Source: Pseudoflavonifractor phocaeensis
GTDB taxonomy: Bacteria; Bacillota; Clostridia; Oscillospirales; Oscillospiraceae
NCBI RefSeq assembly: GCF_016901735.1
Contig: NZ_JACLZC010000011.1
Location: forward strand, 1 to 59,724
Direction: 5' to 3'
DNA length: 59,724 bases
Part shown: piece by piece, positions 16,215 through 25,389 of the stretch
Layout of the letters: every line of letters starts with the position of its first letter
How positions within the stretch are numbered: the stretch's first letter is position 1
The notes under the pieces: generated by a model
The model's database searches: none
Told to the model about the DNA's origin: nothing
Seen by the model: only the letters and a program-made list of their open reading frames with translations
Program-made: the position numbers and the translations under genes

Positions 16215-17176
16215 AGAAGAGAGCGCAAAAGGGAGACACCGGCTTTCTGCGCACCGGCATTTTTTTACTGCTGCTGGGGGCTATGGTTTTTCTCAGTCTG
16301 ACGCTGCCGGAGAACGTTTTCCCCAGCCGGGATCAGGAGCTGGTGGAGGTCTCCGTATTGCTGGGCGATTGGGACGGGGCCCTCTGGTCCAATACCCGCA
16401 GCGGCATGGACCAGGCGGCAGAGGATTTGGGAGCGGAGCTTCGTTATCTATCGCCGGCCCAGGGCGCGGAGGAGCAGGGCGACATGCTGCTGCGGGAGCT
16501 GGAGAGCGGCGTGGACGCGGTGGTGATCCGGCCCACGGACCCGGCGGAGGTGGCCGACGTATTGACCACGGAGGGGTCCATGCCGCCGGTGGTGACGCTG
16601 GAGTCCACGGTGGAGGGCTGGGAGCGGGCCTGCGTGGGCACCGACGCGGAGCTGGTGGGCCGTGCCTTGGCGGAGACGGTCTGTCAAAACCATGCAAAGG
16701 GCAGCACGGTGCTTCTCATCCGGACGGGTGTGGAGGGCAGCGCGGCTGCCCGGCGGCTGAAGGCGGCGGAGGAGCGTCTGGTTCAGGAGGGATTCACGGT
16801 CATGACCTGCTGGAAGCCGGGGGGTCTGGACGCCCGGACCGATGAGCTGAGTCTGGTCAGGAGCGCCGACGTGCTGATGGTGTTTGATCCCGGCGCACTG
16901 GAGCAGACCGCCCAGACCTTGCGGACCTGGGGGTGTGGACTGCCGCTCTATGGCGCCGGGTCCAGCACCGGCATTGCGTCTTTGATGGAGCAGGACCATA
17001 TCACCGCCATTGCGGCGTGGAGCGACTACGCAGCCGGCTATCTGGCGGTGGAGCGTGCGGTCCATGCGGCCCGGAAGGAGGGGGTATCCGATTCGGAGCT
17101 CCAGTTTCAAATCGTACGGAAGGAAGATATGTATGAACCGGAGATCCAAAAGCTGCTTTTCCCGGTCTCTGGCTAA
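16211..17176 (+). CDS. Membrane-anchored periplasmic-binding-protein-like sensor
   Basis: This 321-residue protein has one N-terminal hydrophobic segment (about residues 14-34) with no lipobox cysteine, so it is likely anchored by an uncleaved helix. The rest resembles a type-1 sugar-binding protein: SGMDQAAEDLGAELRYLSP near residue 65, VDAVVIRPTDPAEV near residue 98 and a ribose-binding-like order of strands. It overlaps the kinase gene by four bases and the next gene by 44. No permease or ATPase lies in this operon, so a sensory rather than transport role is inferred, comparable to XylFII-LytS in Clostridium. Confidence 0.7.
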   Translation: MKKRAQKGDTGFLRTGIFLLLLGAMVFLSLTLPENVFPSRDQELVEVSVLLGDWDGALWSNTRSGMDQAAEDLGAELRYLSPAQGAEEQGDMLLRELESGVDAVVIRPTDPAEVADVLTTEGSMPPVVTLESTVEGWERACVGTDAELVGRALAETVCQNHAKGSTVLLIRTGVEGSAAARRLKAAEERLVQEGFTVMTCWKPGGLDARTDELSLVRSADVLMVFDPGALEQTAQTLRTWGCGLPLYGAGSSTGIASLMEQDHITAIAAWSDYAAGYLAVERAVHAARKEGVSDSELQFQIVRKEDMYEPEIQKLLFPVSG

Positions 17177-18179
17177 GAGGGGGGGAGCGGTCCTGTTGGG
17201 CGGCGCGCTGCTGCTGGGGCAGAGCGGCTGCGGCAGCCAGCGCACCACTGACGTACGGATAGGAGTGGCCCTTTATCAGCAGAATGATACCTTTATTTCC
17301 ACCGTGGTGGAAAATCTGGAGCTTCAGGCCAGGGCCTGGGAGGAGGAGACCTCCCGCAAGCTGACGCTGAACATCACCGACGGCGGCAACAGCCAATCCA
17401 CCCAAAACGATCAGGTGGACCGCTTTCTGGACCGGGACTACGACGCCATCTGTGTCAATATCGTGGACCGGACGGCGGCGGCGGTGCTCATCGATAAGGC
17501 GGAGGCGGCCAACGTGCCCATTATTTTCTTCAACCGCCAGCCGGTGCAGGAGGATCTGGACCGGTGGGAGGGGGCCTATTATGTCGGCGCCCGTGCGGAG
17601 CAGTCGGGAGAGATCCAGGGTCAGATCGTGGCCGACGCCTGGAAGGCGGACCCGGCGGCGGTGGATCGGAACGGGGACGGCGTACTCCAATACGTCATGC
17701 TGGAAGGGGAGCCGGGGCATCAGGATACCCTGCTGCGCACCGAGTACAGCGTCAATACGCTGACCGAGACGGTGCCGGCGGAAAAGCTGGCCAGCGATAC
17801 GGCCAACTGGGACCGGACCCAGGCCAGCGCCCGGATGACCGAGTGGATCAAGCGCTATGGAGAAGAGATCGAGGTGGTCTTTGCCAATAACGACGACATG
17901 GCCCTGGGGGCCATCGACGCCTGTCGGGCGGCGGGGATGACGGAGCTGCCCTTTATCGTGGGGGTGGACGCCACGCCGCCGGCGCTGGAGGCCATTGAGG
18001 CCGGGACGCTGAAGGGGACGGTGCTCAACGATGCCGAGGGCATGGCAGAGGCTATGTTTGCCCTCATCCGGGCGCTGGCGGCGGGGGAGGACCCGGCGCA
18101 GTCGGTGGAGTTGGAGGAAGGGCATTATATCTGGATGCCCTACCGGCGGGTCACCGCCGAGACCATAGCGTCAGAGTGA
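17133..18179 (+). CDS. Galactose-binding-protein homologue, sensor-linked lipoprotein
   Basis: This 348-residue lipoprotein starts at the ATG at 17133 (GGAAGGAAG upstream), inside the previous gene. A hydrophobic signal ends in GQSGC. It aligns with E. coli galactose-binding protein and keeps the calcium loop (DRNGDGVLQ) and all contacts I can align: Asp/Phe in NDTF, Asn in VNIVD, His-Asp-Arg in GEPGHQDTLLR, Trp in NWDRTQ, ANNDD, GVDA and Asn in TVLNDA. It should bind galactose or glucose and, being in an operon with a kinase and no transporter, probably presents sugar to the sensor. Confidence 0.82.
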   Translation: MNRRSKSCFSRSLAKRGGAVLLGGALLLGQSGCGSQRTTDVRIGVALYQQNDTFISTVVENLELQARAWEEETSRKLTLNITDGGNSQSTQNDQVDRFLDRDYDAICVNIVDRTAAAVLIDKAEAANVPIIFFNRQPVQEDLDRWEGAYYVGARAEQSGEIQGQIVADAWKADPAAVDRNGDGVLQYVMLEGEPGHQDTLLRTEYSVNTLTETVPAEKLASDTANWDRTQASARMTEWIKRYGEEIEVVFANNDDMALGAIDACRAAGMTELPFIVGVDATPPALEAIEAGTLKGTVLNDAEGMAEAMFALIRALAAGEDPAQSVELEEGHYIWMPYRRVTAETIASE

Positions 18180-18195
18180 GGGAGGCACAGCACCC

Positions 18196-19557
18196 ATGGA
18201 AGGGAGCAGATCCAAGGAAAGCGCACCGATGACCCGGGGGCCCATCTGGCAGCGCATTGTGTTTTTTGCGGTACCGCTGTTTTTTGGGAACCTGTTTCAG
18301 CAGCTTTACAATACCGCTGACTCTCTCATCGTGGGCAAATTTTTGGGAGATACGGCGCTGGCGGCGGTGAGCTCGTCAGGCAGTCTCATTTTGCTGCTGG
18401 TCGGCTTTTTCAACGGCATTTCAGCCGGCGGCGGTGTGGTGGTGGCCCGTTACTACGGAGCGGGGGACCGCCTGCGGATGGGGCGTACCATCCACACCAT
18501 GGTGGCCTTCGGTCTGGCGGCCGGGGCGGCGTTGACGGTCATTGGGGTGCTGCTGGCCCCTCAGATCCTCATTCTGATGGGGACGCCCGCCGATGTGCTG
18601 CCCCAATCCACCGCTTATTTCCGCATTTACTTTTTGGGCTCGGTGGCCTTCGTGCTCTACAACGTATTTGTGGGCATTTTGCAGGCGGTGGGGGACAGCC
18701 GCCATCCGCTGCTCTATCTGGTGGTCTCTTCTCTGGTCAATGTGGTGCTGGACCTGCTGTTTGTGGCGGGATTTCATTGGGGGGTGTGGTCGGCGGCGCT
18801 GGCCACGGTGATTTCCCAGTGCGTGAGCGCCCTGCTGTGTCTGATCCATCTGCTGCGGGCCAAGGGGCCGGAGCGGCTTTCTCTGCGTTCGGTGGGGTTT
18901 GACGCCACCGTATTCCGGCAGGTTTTGTCCAACGGCCTGCCGGCCGGGGTGCAGACCTCCATCATTTCCCTGGCCAACGTGGTGGTGCAGTCCAACATCA
19001 ACGCCTTCGGCAGCGCGGCTATGGCGGGCTGCGGCGCCTATTCCAAGGTGGAGGGCTTTGGCTTTTTGCCCATTACCTGCTTTTCTCTGGCGCTGAGCAC
19101 CTTTATCAGCCAGAACCTGGGAGCCGGTGAGACCGAACGGGCCAGAAAAGGGGCCAAGTTCGGGGTGATCTGTTCGGTGGTCATCGCCGAGAGCATCGGG
19201 GCGCTGATCTGGCTGCTGGCCCCGGTGCTCATCGGCGCGTTCAACGAAAGCGGGCATGTGATTTCCTACGGGGTGGCCCAGGCCAGAACGGTGACGCTTT
19301 TTTACTGTTTGCTGGCCTTCTCCCACTGCATGGCGGGCATTTTGCGGGGTGCGGGCCGGGCGTCGGTGCCCATGTTCGTCATGCTGGGCTGCTGGTGTGT
19401 GTTCCGTATCCTGTATATCACGGCGGCGGTGGCGGTGGTGCCGGAGATCCGGATGGTATTCTGGGCCTATCCCATCACCTGGAGCCTGAGCACGGTGATT
19501 TTTCTGCTCTACGCCCGGCGTACGCCGTGGCTGCGGGGGGCGGCCGGGACGGCGTGA
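18196..19557 (+). CDS. MATE family efflux transporter
   Basis: This 453-residue membrane protein has about 12 hydrophobic segments and MATE landmarks: FFAVPLFFGNLFQQLYNTADSLIVGKFLG near the N-terminus, then GFFNGISAGGGVVVARYYGAG and FISQNLGAGETERARKGAKFG in the second half. It would export small cationic or hydrophobic compounds using Na+ or H+. It starts 17 bases after the sensor-linked binding protein with GAGGGAGG upstream, so it is likely the last gene of that operon. The link to sugar sensing is unexplained. Confidence 0.88.
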   Translation: MEGSRSKESAPMTRGPIWQRIVFFAVPLFFGNLFQQLYNTADSLIVGKFLGDTALAAVSSSGSLILLLVGFFNGISAGGGVVVARYYGAGDRLRMGRTIHTMVAFGLAAGAALTVIGVLLAPQILILMGTPADVLPQSTAYFRIYFLGSVAFVLYNVFVGILQAVGDSRHPLLYLVVSSLVNVVLDLLFVAGFHWGVWSAALATVISQCVSALLCLIHLLRAKGPERLSLRSVGFDATVFRQVLSNGLPAGVQTSIISLANVVVQSNINAFGSAAMAGCGAYSKVEGFGFLPITCFSLALSTFISQNLGAGETERARKGAKFGVICSVVIAESIGALIWLLAPVLIGAFNESGHVISYGVAQARTVTLFYCLLAFSHCMAGILRGAGRASVPMFVMLGCWCVFRILYITAAVAVVPEIRMVFWAYPITWSLSTVIFLLYARRTPWLRGAAGTA

Positions 19558-19559
19558 AG

Positions 19560-19595
19560 ATTTTCCCTTGCGCGACGGGAAAAATATGCTATACT
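19560..19595 (+). promoter_or_regulatory. Promoter of the malic enzyme gene
   Basis: TTGCGC (19568-19573) and TATACT (19590-19595) are 16 bases apart. The -35 box lies in the loop of a small hairpin (ATTTTCCC 19560-19567 with GGGAAAA(A)T 19577-19585), which could end transcripts from the MATE gene. Confidence 0.65.
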
Positions 19596-19634
19596 TTTGT
19601 GTGAAACTGAACGATAACAGGGAGGAATTACCCC

Positions 19635-20803
<1,169 letters not shown>

Positions 20804-20816
<13 letters not shown>

Positions 20817-20939
20817 AAGATAAGAGATAGGGAAGCCTCCGTTCGCACCCCTCCCCTCTCGGATGAGGAATGGTACCCCTCCCACTCTGTAGGGGCGACC
20901 CTTGTGGTCGCCCGCGTCCATGCAGGCGCCTTATCTTTT
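20804..20939. repeat. Composite intergenic repeat, copy 1
   Basis: The unit GATAAGAGATAR occurs twice in tandem (20804-20815 and 20819-20830); the second is part of a 17-base block GATAAGAGATAGGGAAG (20819-20835). A variable 53-base segment follows, then a 36-base block beginning GTAGGGGCGAC (20889-20924) that contains an inverted GGGCGACC/GGTCGCCC. AAAAGATAAG (20815-20824) is repeated inverted as CTTATCTTTT (20930-20939), giving possible terminal inverted repeats. Copy 2 is at 35852-35944. Confidence 0.7.
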
Positions 20940-20971
20940 CTTGCTCTGTGTTTCCCTTTGCAGACAGATTG

Positions 20972-21019
20972 AACTATCCCCCGTTTCCCTTTTATAAGAG
21001 AGGAAACGGGGGATAGTTT
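20972..21019. terminator. Bidirectional terminator between the malic enzyme gene and pyrG
   Basis: AACTATCCCCCGTTTCC (20972-20988) pairs with GGAAACGGGGGATAGTT (21002-21018). The convergent genes on both sides end here; a T run follows on the plus strand. Confidence 0.85.
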
Positions 21020-21026
21020 TGCTATT

Positions 21027-22616
21027 TTAATGCAGGGCGGCGGCGATAAAGCCGGAAAAGACGGGGTGGGGACGATTGGGGCGGCTTTTGAATTCGGGGT
21101 GATACTGGACGCCCACATAGAAGGGATGGTCCTTCAGCTCCACCGCCTCCACCAGCCGGCCGTCGGGGGAGAGGCCGGAGAGGACCATACCGGCCTCTTC
21201 CGCCTGGGCGCGGATGCGGTTATTGAACTCGTAGCGGTGGCGGTGGCGTTCCCGGACCAGAGACTGGCCGTACAGCGACGCCAGGCGGGAGCCGGGGGTC
21301 AGGCGGCAGGGATAAGCGCCCAGACGCATGGTCCCCCCTTTGGGCAGGCTGCCCTGCTGGTCGGGCATGAGGTGGATCACATCGTCCGGGTTTTCGCTGA
21401 ACTCGGCGGAGTTGGCCCCCTCCATGCCCAGCGCATGGCGGCAGAATTCGATGACAGCAATCTGCATCCCCAGGCAGATGCCAAGATAGGGAATTTTGTG
21501 GGTGCGGGCGTAGCGGGCGGCGGCGATTTTTCCCTCAATGCCCCGGCTGCCGAAGCCGCCGGGCACCAGGATGCCGCCGCAGCCGGCGAAGAGGGCGGGG
21601 GCGGTCTCGTCGGTGACCTCTTCGGCCTCGATCCAGCGGATGTCCACTGCCGCGCCGTTGGCAAAGCCCGCGTGCCGCAGGGCCTCGGCCACCGAGAGAT
21701 AGGCGTCGTGGAGTTTGACGTACTTGCCCACCAGGGCGATGGTGACGGTCCGGCCGGGGCGCTCCATCCGGCGGAGCATCTCCTTCCACTCGTCCAGAGC
21801 GGGGGGCGGGCAGGCCAGCCCCAGCTCCCGGCAGACGATGTCGGACAGATGGCTATGCTCCAGCATCAGAGGGGCCTGGTAGAGCAGGGGAACGTCCAGA
21901 TTTTCGATGACGCAATCGGGCTTTACGCTGCAAAAGAGGGCCAGCTTTTCCCGGACGCTCTCCTCCAGGGGCTGAACGCAGCGGGTGACGATCAGGTCGG
22001 GGCGGATGCCCATGCCCTGGAGTTCCTTGACCGAGTGCTGGGTGGGCTTGGATTTTTGTTCTCCGCTGCTGGGCAGGTAGGGTACCAGGGTCACATGGAG
22101 AAAGAGGCAGTTTTCCCGCCCCACCTCCACGGCCACCTGACGGATGGCCTCCAGAAAGGGCTGGCTTTCGATGTCGCCGGTGGTGCCGCCCACCTCGGTG
22201 ATGACCACGTCGGCGGCGGTTTTGCGTCCCACGGCATAGATAAATTCTTTGATCTCGTTGGTGATGTGGGGGATGACCTGGACGGTCTGGCCCAGATAGG
22301 CCCCCGCCCGCTCCTTGTTGAGGACGTTCCAATAGACCTTGCCGGTGGTCAGGTTGGAGAACTGGTTCAGGTCCTCGTCGATGAAGCGCTCATAGTGGCC
22401 CAGATCCAGATCGGTCTCGGCGCCGTCCTCGGTGACGTACACCTCTCCGTGCTGGTAGGGGCTCATGGTACCCGGGTCCACGTTGATATAGGGGTCCAGC
22501 TTCTGGGCGGCGACCTTCAGGCCCCGGCTTTTGAGGAGCCGGCCCAGGGAGGCGGCGGTGATGCCCTTACCTAGGCCGCTCACCACGCCGCCGGTCACAA
22601 AAATATACTTGGTCAT
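21027..22616 (-). CDS. pyrG: CTP synthase
   Basis: This 529-residue enzyme makes CTP from UTP, ATP and glutamine. The N-terminal synthetase domain begins [32 protein letters not shown]. The C-terminal class I amidotransferase has the nucleophile in GICLGMQ and the His-Glu end in [13 protein letters not shown]. The frame is open 12 codons upstream, but the ATG at 22616 has AGGATG-like spacing and the universal N-terminus. It lies downstream of the terminator at 22652-22693, so it needs its own weak promoter or read-through from the nitrogen operon. Confidence 0.95.
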   Translation of the reverse strand: MTKYIFVTGGVVSGLGKGITAASLGRLLKSRGLKVAAQKLDPYINVDPGTMSPYQHGEVYVTEDGAETDLDLGHYERFIDEDLNQFSNLTTGKVYWNVLNKERAGAYLGQTVQVIPHITNEIKEFIYAVGRKTAADVVITEVGGTTGDIESQPFLEAIRQVAVEVGRENCLFLHVTLVPYLPSSGEQKSKPTQHSVKELQGMGIRPDLIVTRCVQPLEESVREKLALFCSVKPDCVIENLDVPLLYQAPLMLEHSHLSDIVCRELGLACPPPALDEWKEMLRRMERPGRTVTIALVGKYVKLHDAYLSVAEALRHAGFANGAAVDIRWIEAEEVTDETAPALFAGCGGILVPGGFGSRGIEGKIAAARYARTHKIPYLGICLGMQIAVIEFCRHALGMEGANSAEFSENPDDVIHLMPDQQGSLPKGGTMRLGAYPCRLTPGSRLASLYGQSLVRERHRHRYEFNNRIRAQAEEAGMVLSGLSPDGRLVEAVELKDHPFYVGVQYHPEFKSRPNRPHPVFSGFIAAALH

Positions 22617-22651
22617 AGAAAAACATCCTTTCCGATGGGTGAAAGATGGCA

Positions 22652-22693
22652 CAAAAAAGGCTGTACGGCGGACCGGGGCGGACCGCCGTACAG
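22652..22693 (-). terminator. Terminator of the gltB-glnA-ANTAR operon
   Basis: CTGTACGGCGG (22661-22671) and CCGCCGTACAG (22683-22693) form an 11-bp stem. On the minus strand it is followed by CCTTTTTTG. Confidence 0.85.
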
Positions 22694-22697
22694 GAGG

Positions 22698-23264
22698 TTA
22701 GTCTCTGGATTGCAGGAGCTCGCGGGCCACGTCTGCCTTGGTCATGCGCCGGTTCATGGCCTGCTTTTCCAAAAACGCGTGGGCCTCCGGCTCGGTCAGG
22801 CCGCCGGTCTCGATGAGGATGCACTTGGCGCGGCTGACCAGGCGCAGCTCCTCCAGCTGTTTTTGGAGCTTGCGAGCCTGGCTTTGGGCCTGCAAAAGGC
22901 GGCTGTGGGCGGCCCGCAGGAGATGGATGGAGGAGGAAAAGGTGGAACGGTTAATGGGCTTGGGCAGGACGGCCACGCCCAGGTCCTCCATAGCGGCAAA
23001 GAGGGCTTCGGTCAAAGGGGCCTTGAGGAGAAGGAGGACCGCCGCGCCGGTGGTACGCACGGCATGGCGGGCCAGGCCGTCTCCCGGCTCGTCGGAGAGG
23101 GGGGCGTTGATGAGAATGAGATCAAAGTCGATGTCCATCATCATACGCCGGGCGGCAGCGCCGGCCTGGGCGTGGTGAATCTGGCCGTGGCAGTGTTCGG
23201 ACAGCAGCTGGGCCAGGGCCTGACGGCTTTGTTCACCGGAACAGACCAATAAGATACGCTCCAT
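22698..23264 (-). CDS. ANTAR-domain antiterminator with pseudo-receiver
   Basis: This 188-residue RNA-binding regulator has a CheY-like domain (residues 1-115), a coiled linker (about 118-145, LLQAQSQARKLQKQLEELRL) and a C-terminal ANTAR domain (RAKCILIETGGLTEPEAHAFLEKQAMNRRMTKADVARELL). The expected phosphoacceptor position reads LILINAP, with Asn instead of Asp; the Lys of LPKPIN is present. ATG 23264 is chosen because AAAGGAG sits at the right distance. It is the last gene after glnA and likely controls this operon and glnN by binding leader hairpins. Control by GlnA or another partner, as AmiC controls AmiR, is inference. Confidence 0.88.
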   Translation of the reverse strand: MERILLVCSGEQSRQALAQLLSEHCHGQIHHAQAGAAARRMMMDIDFDLILINAPLSDEPGDGLARHAVRTTGAAVLLLLKAPLTEALFAAMEDLGVAVLPKPINRSTFSSSIHLLRAAHSRLLQAQSQARKLQKQLEELRLVSRAKCILIETGGLTEPEAHAFLEKQAMNRRMTKADVARELLQSRD

Positions 23265-23289
23265 CGTCGGCATCTCCTTTCCGATTGAT

Positions 23290-24606
23290 TCAACAGCGGG
23301 CAAACAGGGCGGCCTCTTCCTCCGCGCCGCCGTCGGGGGCGTTCAGGACGGCCTGAAACTGCGCTTCCTTGATTTTGAGATAGTATTCCAGGGTACGGGC
23401 GGGGATGACCGAGCGGACAAAGGAGCTCTCCCGGGCCAGAGAGACCGCCTGTCCCAGGGACTGGGGGAGGGCGGGGTAATCGGCGTCTCCGCCGGCCTGG
23501 AAGAGGTCCAGGTCGCAGGAGGGAGGAAGAGGCAGGTCATCGGCCACACCCTCCAGCCCGGCCTGGATGAGGAGGGCAAAGGCCAGATAGGGATTGACCG
23601 TCCCATCGGGGGAGCGGAGCTCCATCCGGCGCAGATCGCCCTGGGCCGCCGGGATGCGCACCAGCTGGGAGCGGTTTTGGTGGGACCAGGTAATATAGCG
23701 GGGGGCCTCAAAGGAGCCGAAGCGGCTGTAAGAGTTGACCAGGGGATTGAGGAAGGCGGTACACTCGGCCACCCGCCGCAGGATGCCGGCCAAAAAGGCC
23801 TCGCTGGTGCGGCTGTGGGTGTTGGTGTCGGGGTTGCGGAAGAGGTTCTGGCCCTGCCGGAAGAGGGAGAGGTTGACGTGCAGGCCGTTGCCCGGCCGGT
23901 CTGGGAAGGGCTTGGGCAGGAAGGAGGCAAAGAGCCCGTTCTGCTCGGCCAGGACCTTCACCGCCCACTTGAAGGTGATGAGATTGTCGGCGGCCTGGAG
24001 GGGGCTGGCGTATTTGAAGTCGATCTCATGCTGACCGGGTCCCTGCTCGTGGTGGCTGGCCTCGGGCTGTATGCCCATCTCTTCTAAGGTGAGGCAGATC
24101 TGACGGCGGATGTTTTCCCCCTTGTCCAGGGGGGCCACGTCAAAATAGCTGCCCTGATCGTGGGGAATGCGGGTGGGGTTGCCCTCCTGATCGGTGCGGA
24201 AGAGGTAAAACTCGCACTCGGTGCCCACGGTACAGCTCAGATCCAGCGCCCGGGCGTCGGCCATGGCCTTGCGGAGGAGGGACCGGCCGTCCCCCTCGAA
24301 GGGGGAGCCGCCGGGGTAGCGGATGTCGCAGAAGAAGCGGACCACCCGGCCGGTGGAGGGCCGCCAGGGCAGAAAGGCCAGGGTAGCCGGGTCCGGATGG
24401 AGGAAGAGATCGGAGGACTCCACATTCATAAAACCCGGCAGAGCGGAGCCGTCAAAGGAGATGCCCTGTTCCATGGCCAGGGGCAGCTCGCCGGGCATGA
24501 TGGAGATGTTTTTCTGGACGCCGAACAGGTCGCAGAAGGCCAGACGGATGAATTTGACGTCGTTGTCCTGGAGGAACTCCAGAAGCTCAGAGAGGGAAGT
24601 ATACAT
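23290..24606 (-). CDS. glnA: Glutamine synthetase, type I
   Basis: This 438-residue enzyme makes glutamine from glutamate, ammonium and ATP. It begins MYTSLSELLEFLQDNDVKFIRLAFCDLFGVQKNI, with the beta-grasp domain. Catalytic-domain blocks are GTECEFYLF, HHEQGPGQHEIDFKYA, RPGNGLHVNLSLF (family NGSGMHVH region, somewhat divergent) and SYSRFGSFEAPRYITWSHQNRS. The tyrosine adenylylation loop of proteobacterial GlnA is not seen. AAGGAG precedes the start. It is encoded between the GOGAT genes and the ANTAR gene, which couples both arms of the GS-GOGAT cycle. Confidence 0.9.
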   Translation of the reverse strand: MYTSLSELLEFLQDNDVKFIRLAFCDLFGVQKNISIMPGELPLAMEQGISFDGSALPGFMNVESSDLFLHPDPATLAFLPWRPSTGRVVRFFCDIRYPGGSPFEGDGRSLLRKAMADARALDLSCTVGTECEFYLFRTDQEGNPTRIPHDQGSYFDVAPLDKGENIRRQICLTLEEMGIQPEASHHEQGPGQHEIDFKYASPLQAADNLITFKWAVKVLAEQNGLFASFLPKPFPDRPGNGLHVNLSLFRQGQNLFRNPDTNTHSRTSEAFLAGILRRVAECTAFLNPLVNSYSRFGSFEAPRYITWSHQNRSQLVRIPAAQGDLRRMELRSPDGTVNPYLAFALLIQAGLEGVADDLPLPPSCDLDLFQAGGDADYPALPQSLGQAVSLARESSFVRSVIPARTLEYYLKIKEAQFQAVLNAPDGGAEEEAALFARC

Positions 24607-24666
24607 GGAAATCTCCTTATTCCAGCGGCGGACCGGGTCCGCTGATGGTGGTGACAGATGATGGGA

Positions 24667-25389
24667 TCAGTTAAAGGTGTAGAGCTGATGGTATCCGGCT
24701 TCCGGGTTGGGGGTGAGGACATAGAAGGAGGGGCGGAGCAGGGCCTCCGGGTCGCCGCCGAAGGCGGCGCACCAGGCGGAGACGTGGGGGAGGAGCTCGG
24801 CCCGGTCGCCGTCGGTGGCGGGCCGGACCAGCACCTGGGGAGGAAGTCCGACGGGAGGCTGGTCGCAGCGCAACACGATCTTGCCGCCGTGCATCCCGGT
24901 GCCGCAGAAGTTGCTCACCGGATACGCGCCGTTGGCGCCCTGGCCCAGAATGACGATGAGGCCGCCGGCCTGGTACTCGCCCAAAAAGGAGCCGGCTCTG
25001 CCGCCCACCACCAGGACGGGGAATTTGTCCAGATAAGCTTTCATGTGGATACCGGCCCGGTAGCCCACATTGCCCTCGATGAGGATACGGCCGCCCCGCA
25101 TCCCGTAGCCACAGGCGTCGCCGCAGCTGCCGTGGATGATGATTTCACCGTCGTTCATGGTGTCGCCCACGGCCTCCTGGGTGTTGCCAAAGACCTCGAT
25201 GGTGGAGCCGTCCAGATATTGGCCCAATCCGTTGCCCGGCACGCCGTAGAGGGTGAAGTGACGGCCGGAGGAGCTGCACCCCAGGTAGCGCTGGCCGCAG
25301 ACGTGGTCCACCACCACCTCGGCGTCGCTGTTGTCCCGGATGAGCTGGTTGAGCTGCTGATAGTACATGGTTCCCGCTTCTACTCTCAT
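24667..25389 (-). CDS. Glutamate synthase GXGXG (alpha-3) subunit
   Basis: This 240-residue protein is a right-handed beta-helix matching the C-terminal domain of large GOGAT subunits, here a separate polypeptide. Gly-rich repeats are visible (GNGLGQYLDGSTIEVFGNTQEAVGDTMNDGEIIIHGSCGD, GMRGGRILIEGNVGYRAG, GGRAGSFLGEYQAGG). It is structural and holds the amidotransferase and synthase domains together. It overlaps the FAD gene by four bases. The split arrangement resembles archaeal and clostridial GOGATs. Confidence 0.87.
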   Translation of the reverse strand: MRVEAGTMYYQQLNQLIRDNSDAEVVVDHVCGQRYLGCSSSGRHFTLYGVPGNGLGQYLDGSTIEVFGNTQEAVGDTMNDGEIIIHGSCGDACGYGMRGGRILIEGNVGYRAGIHMKAYLDKFPVLVVGGRAGSFLGEYQAGGLIVILGQGANGAYPVSNFCGTGMHGGKIVLRCDQPPVGLPPQVLVRPATDGDRAELLPHVSAWCAAFGGDPEALLRPSFYVLTPNPEAGYHQLYTFN

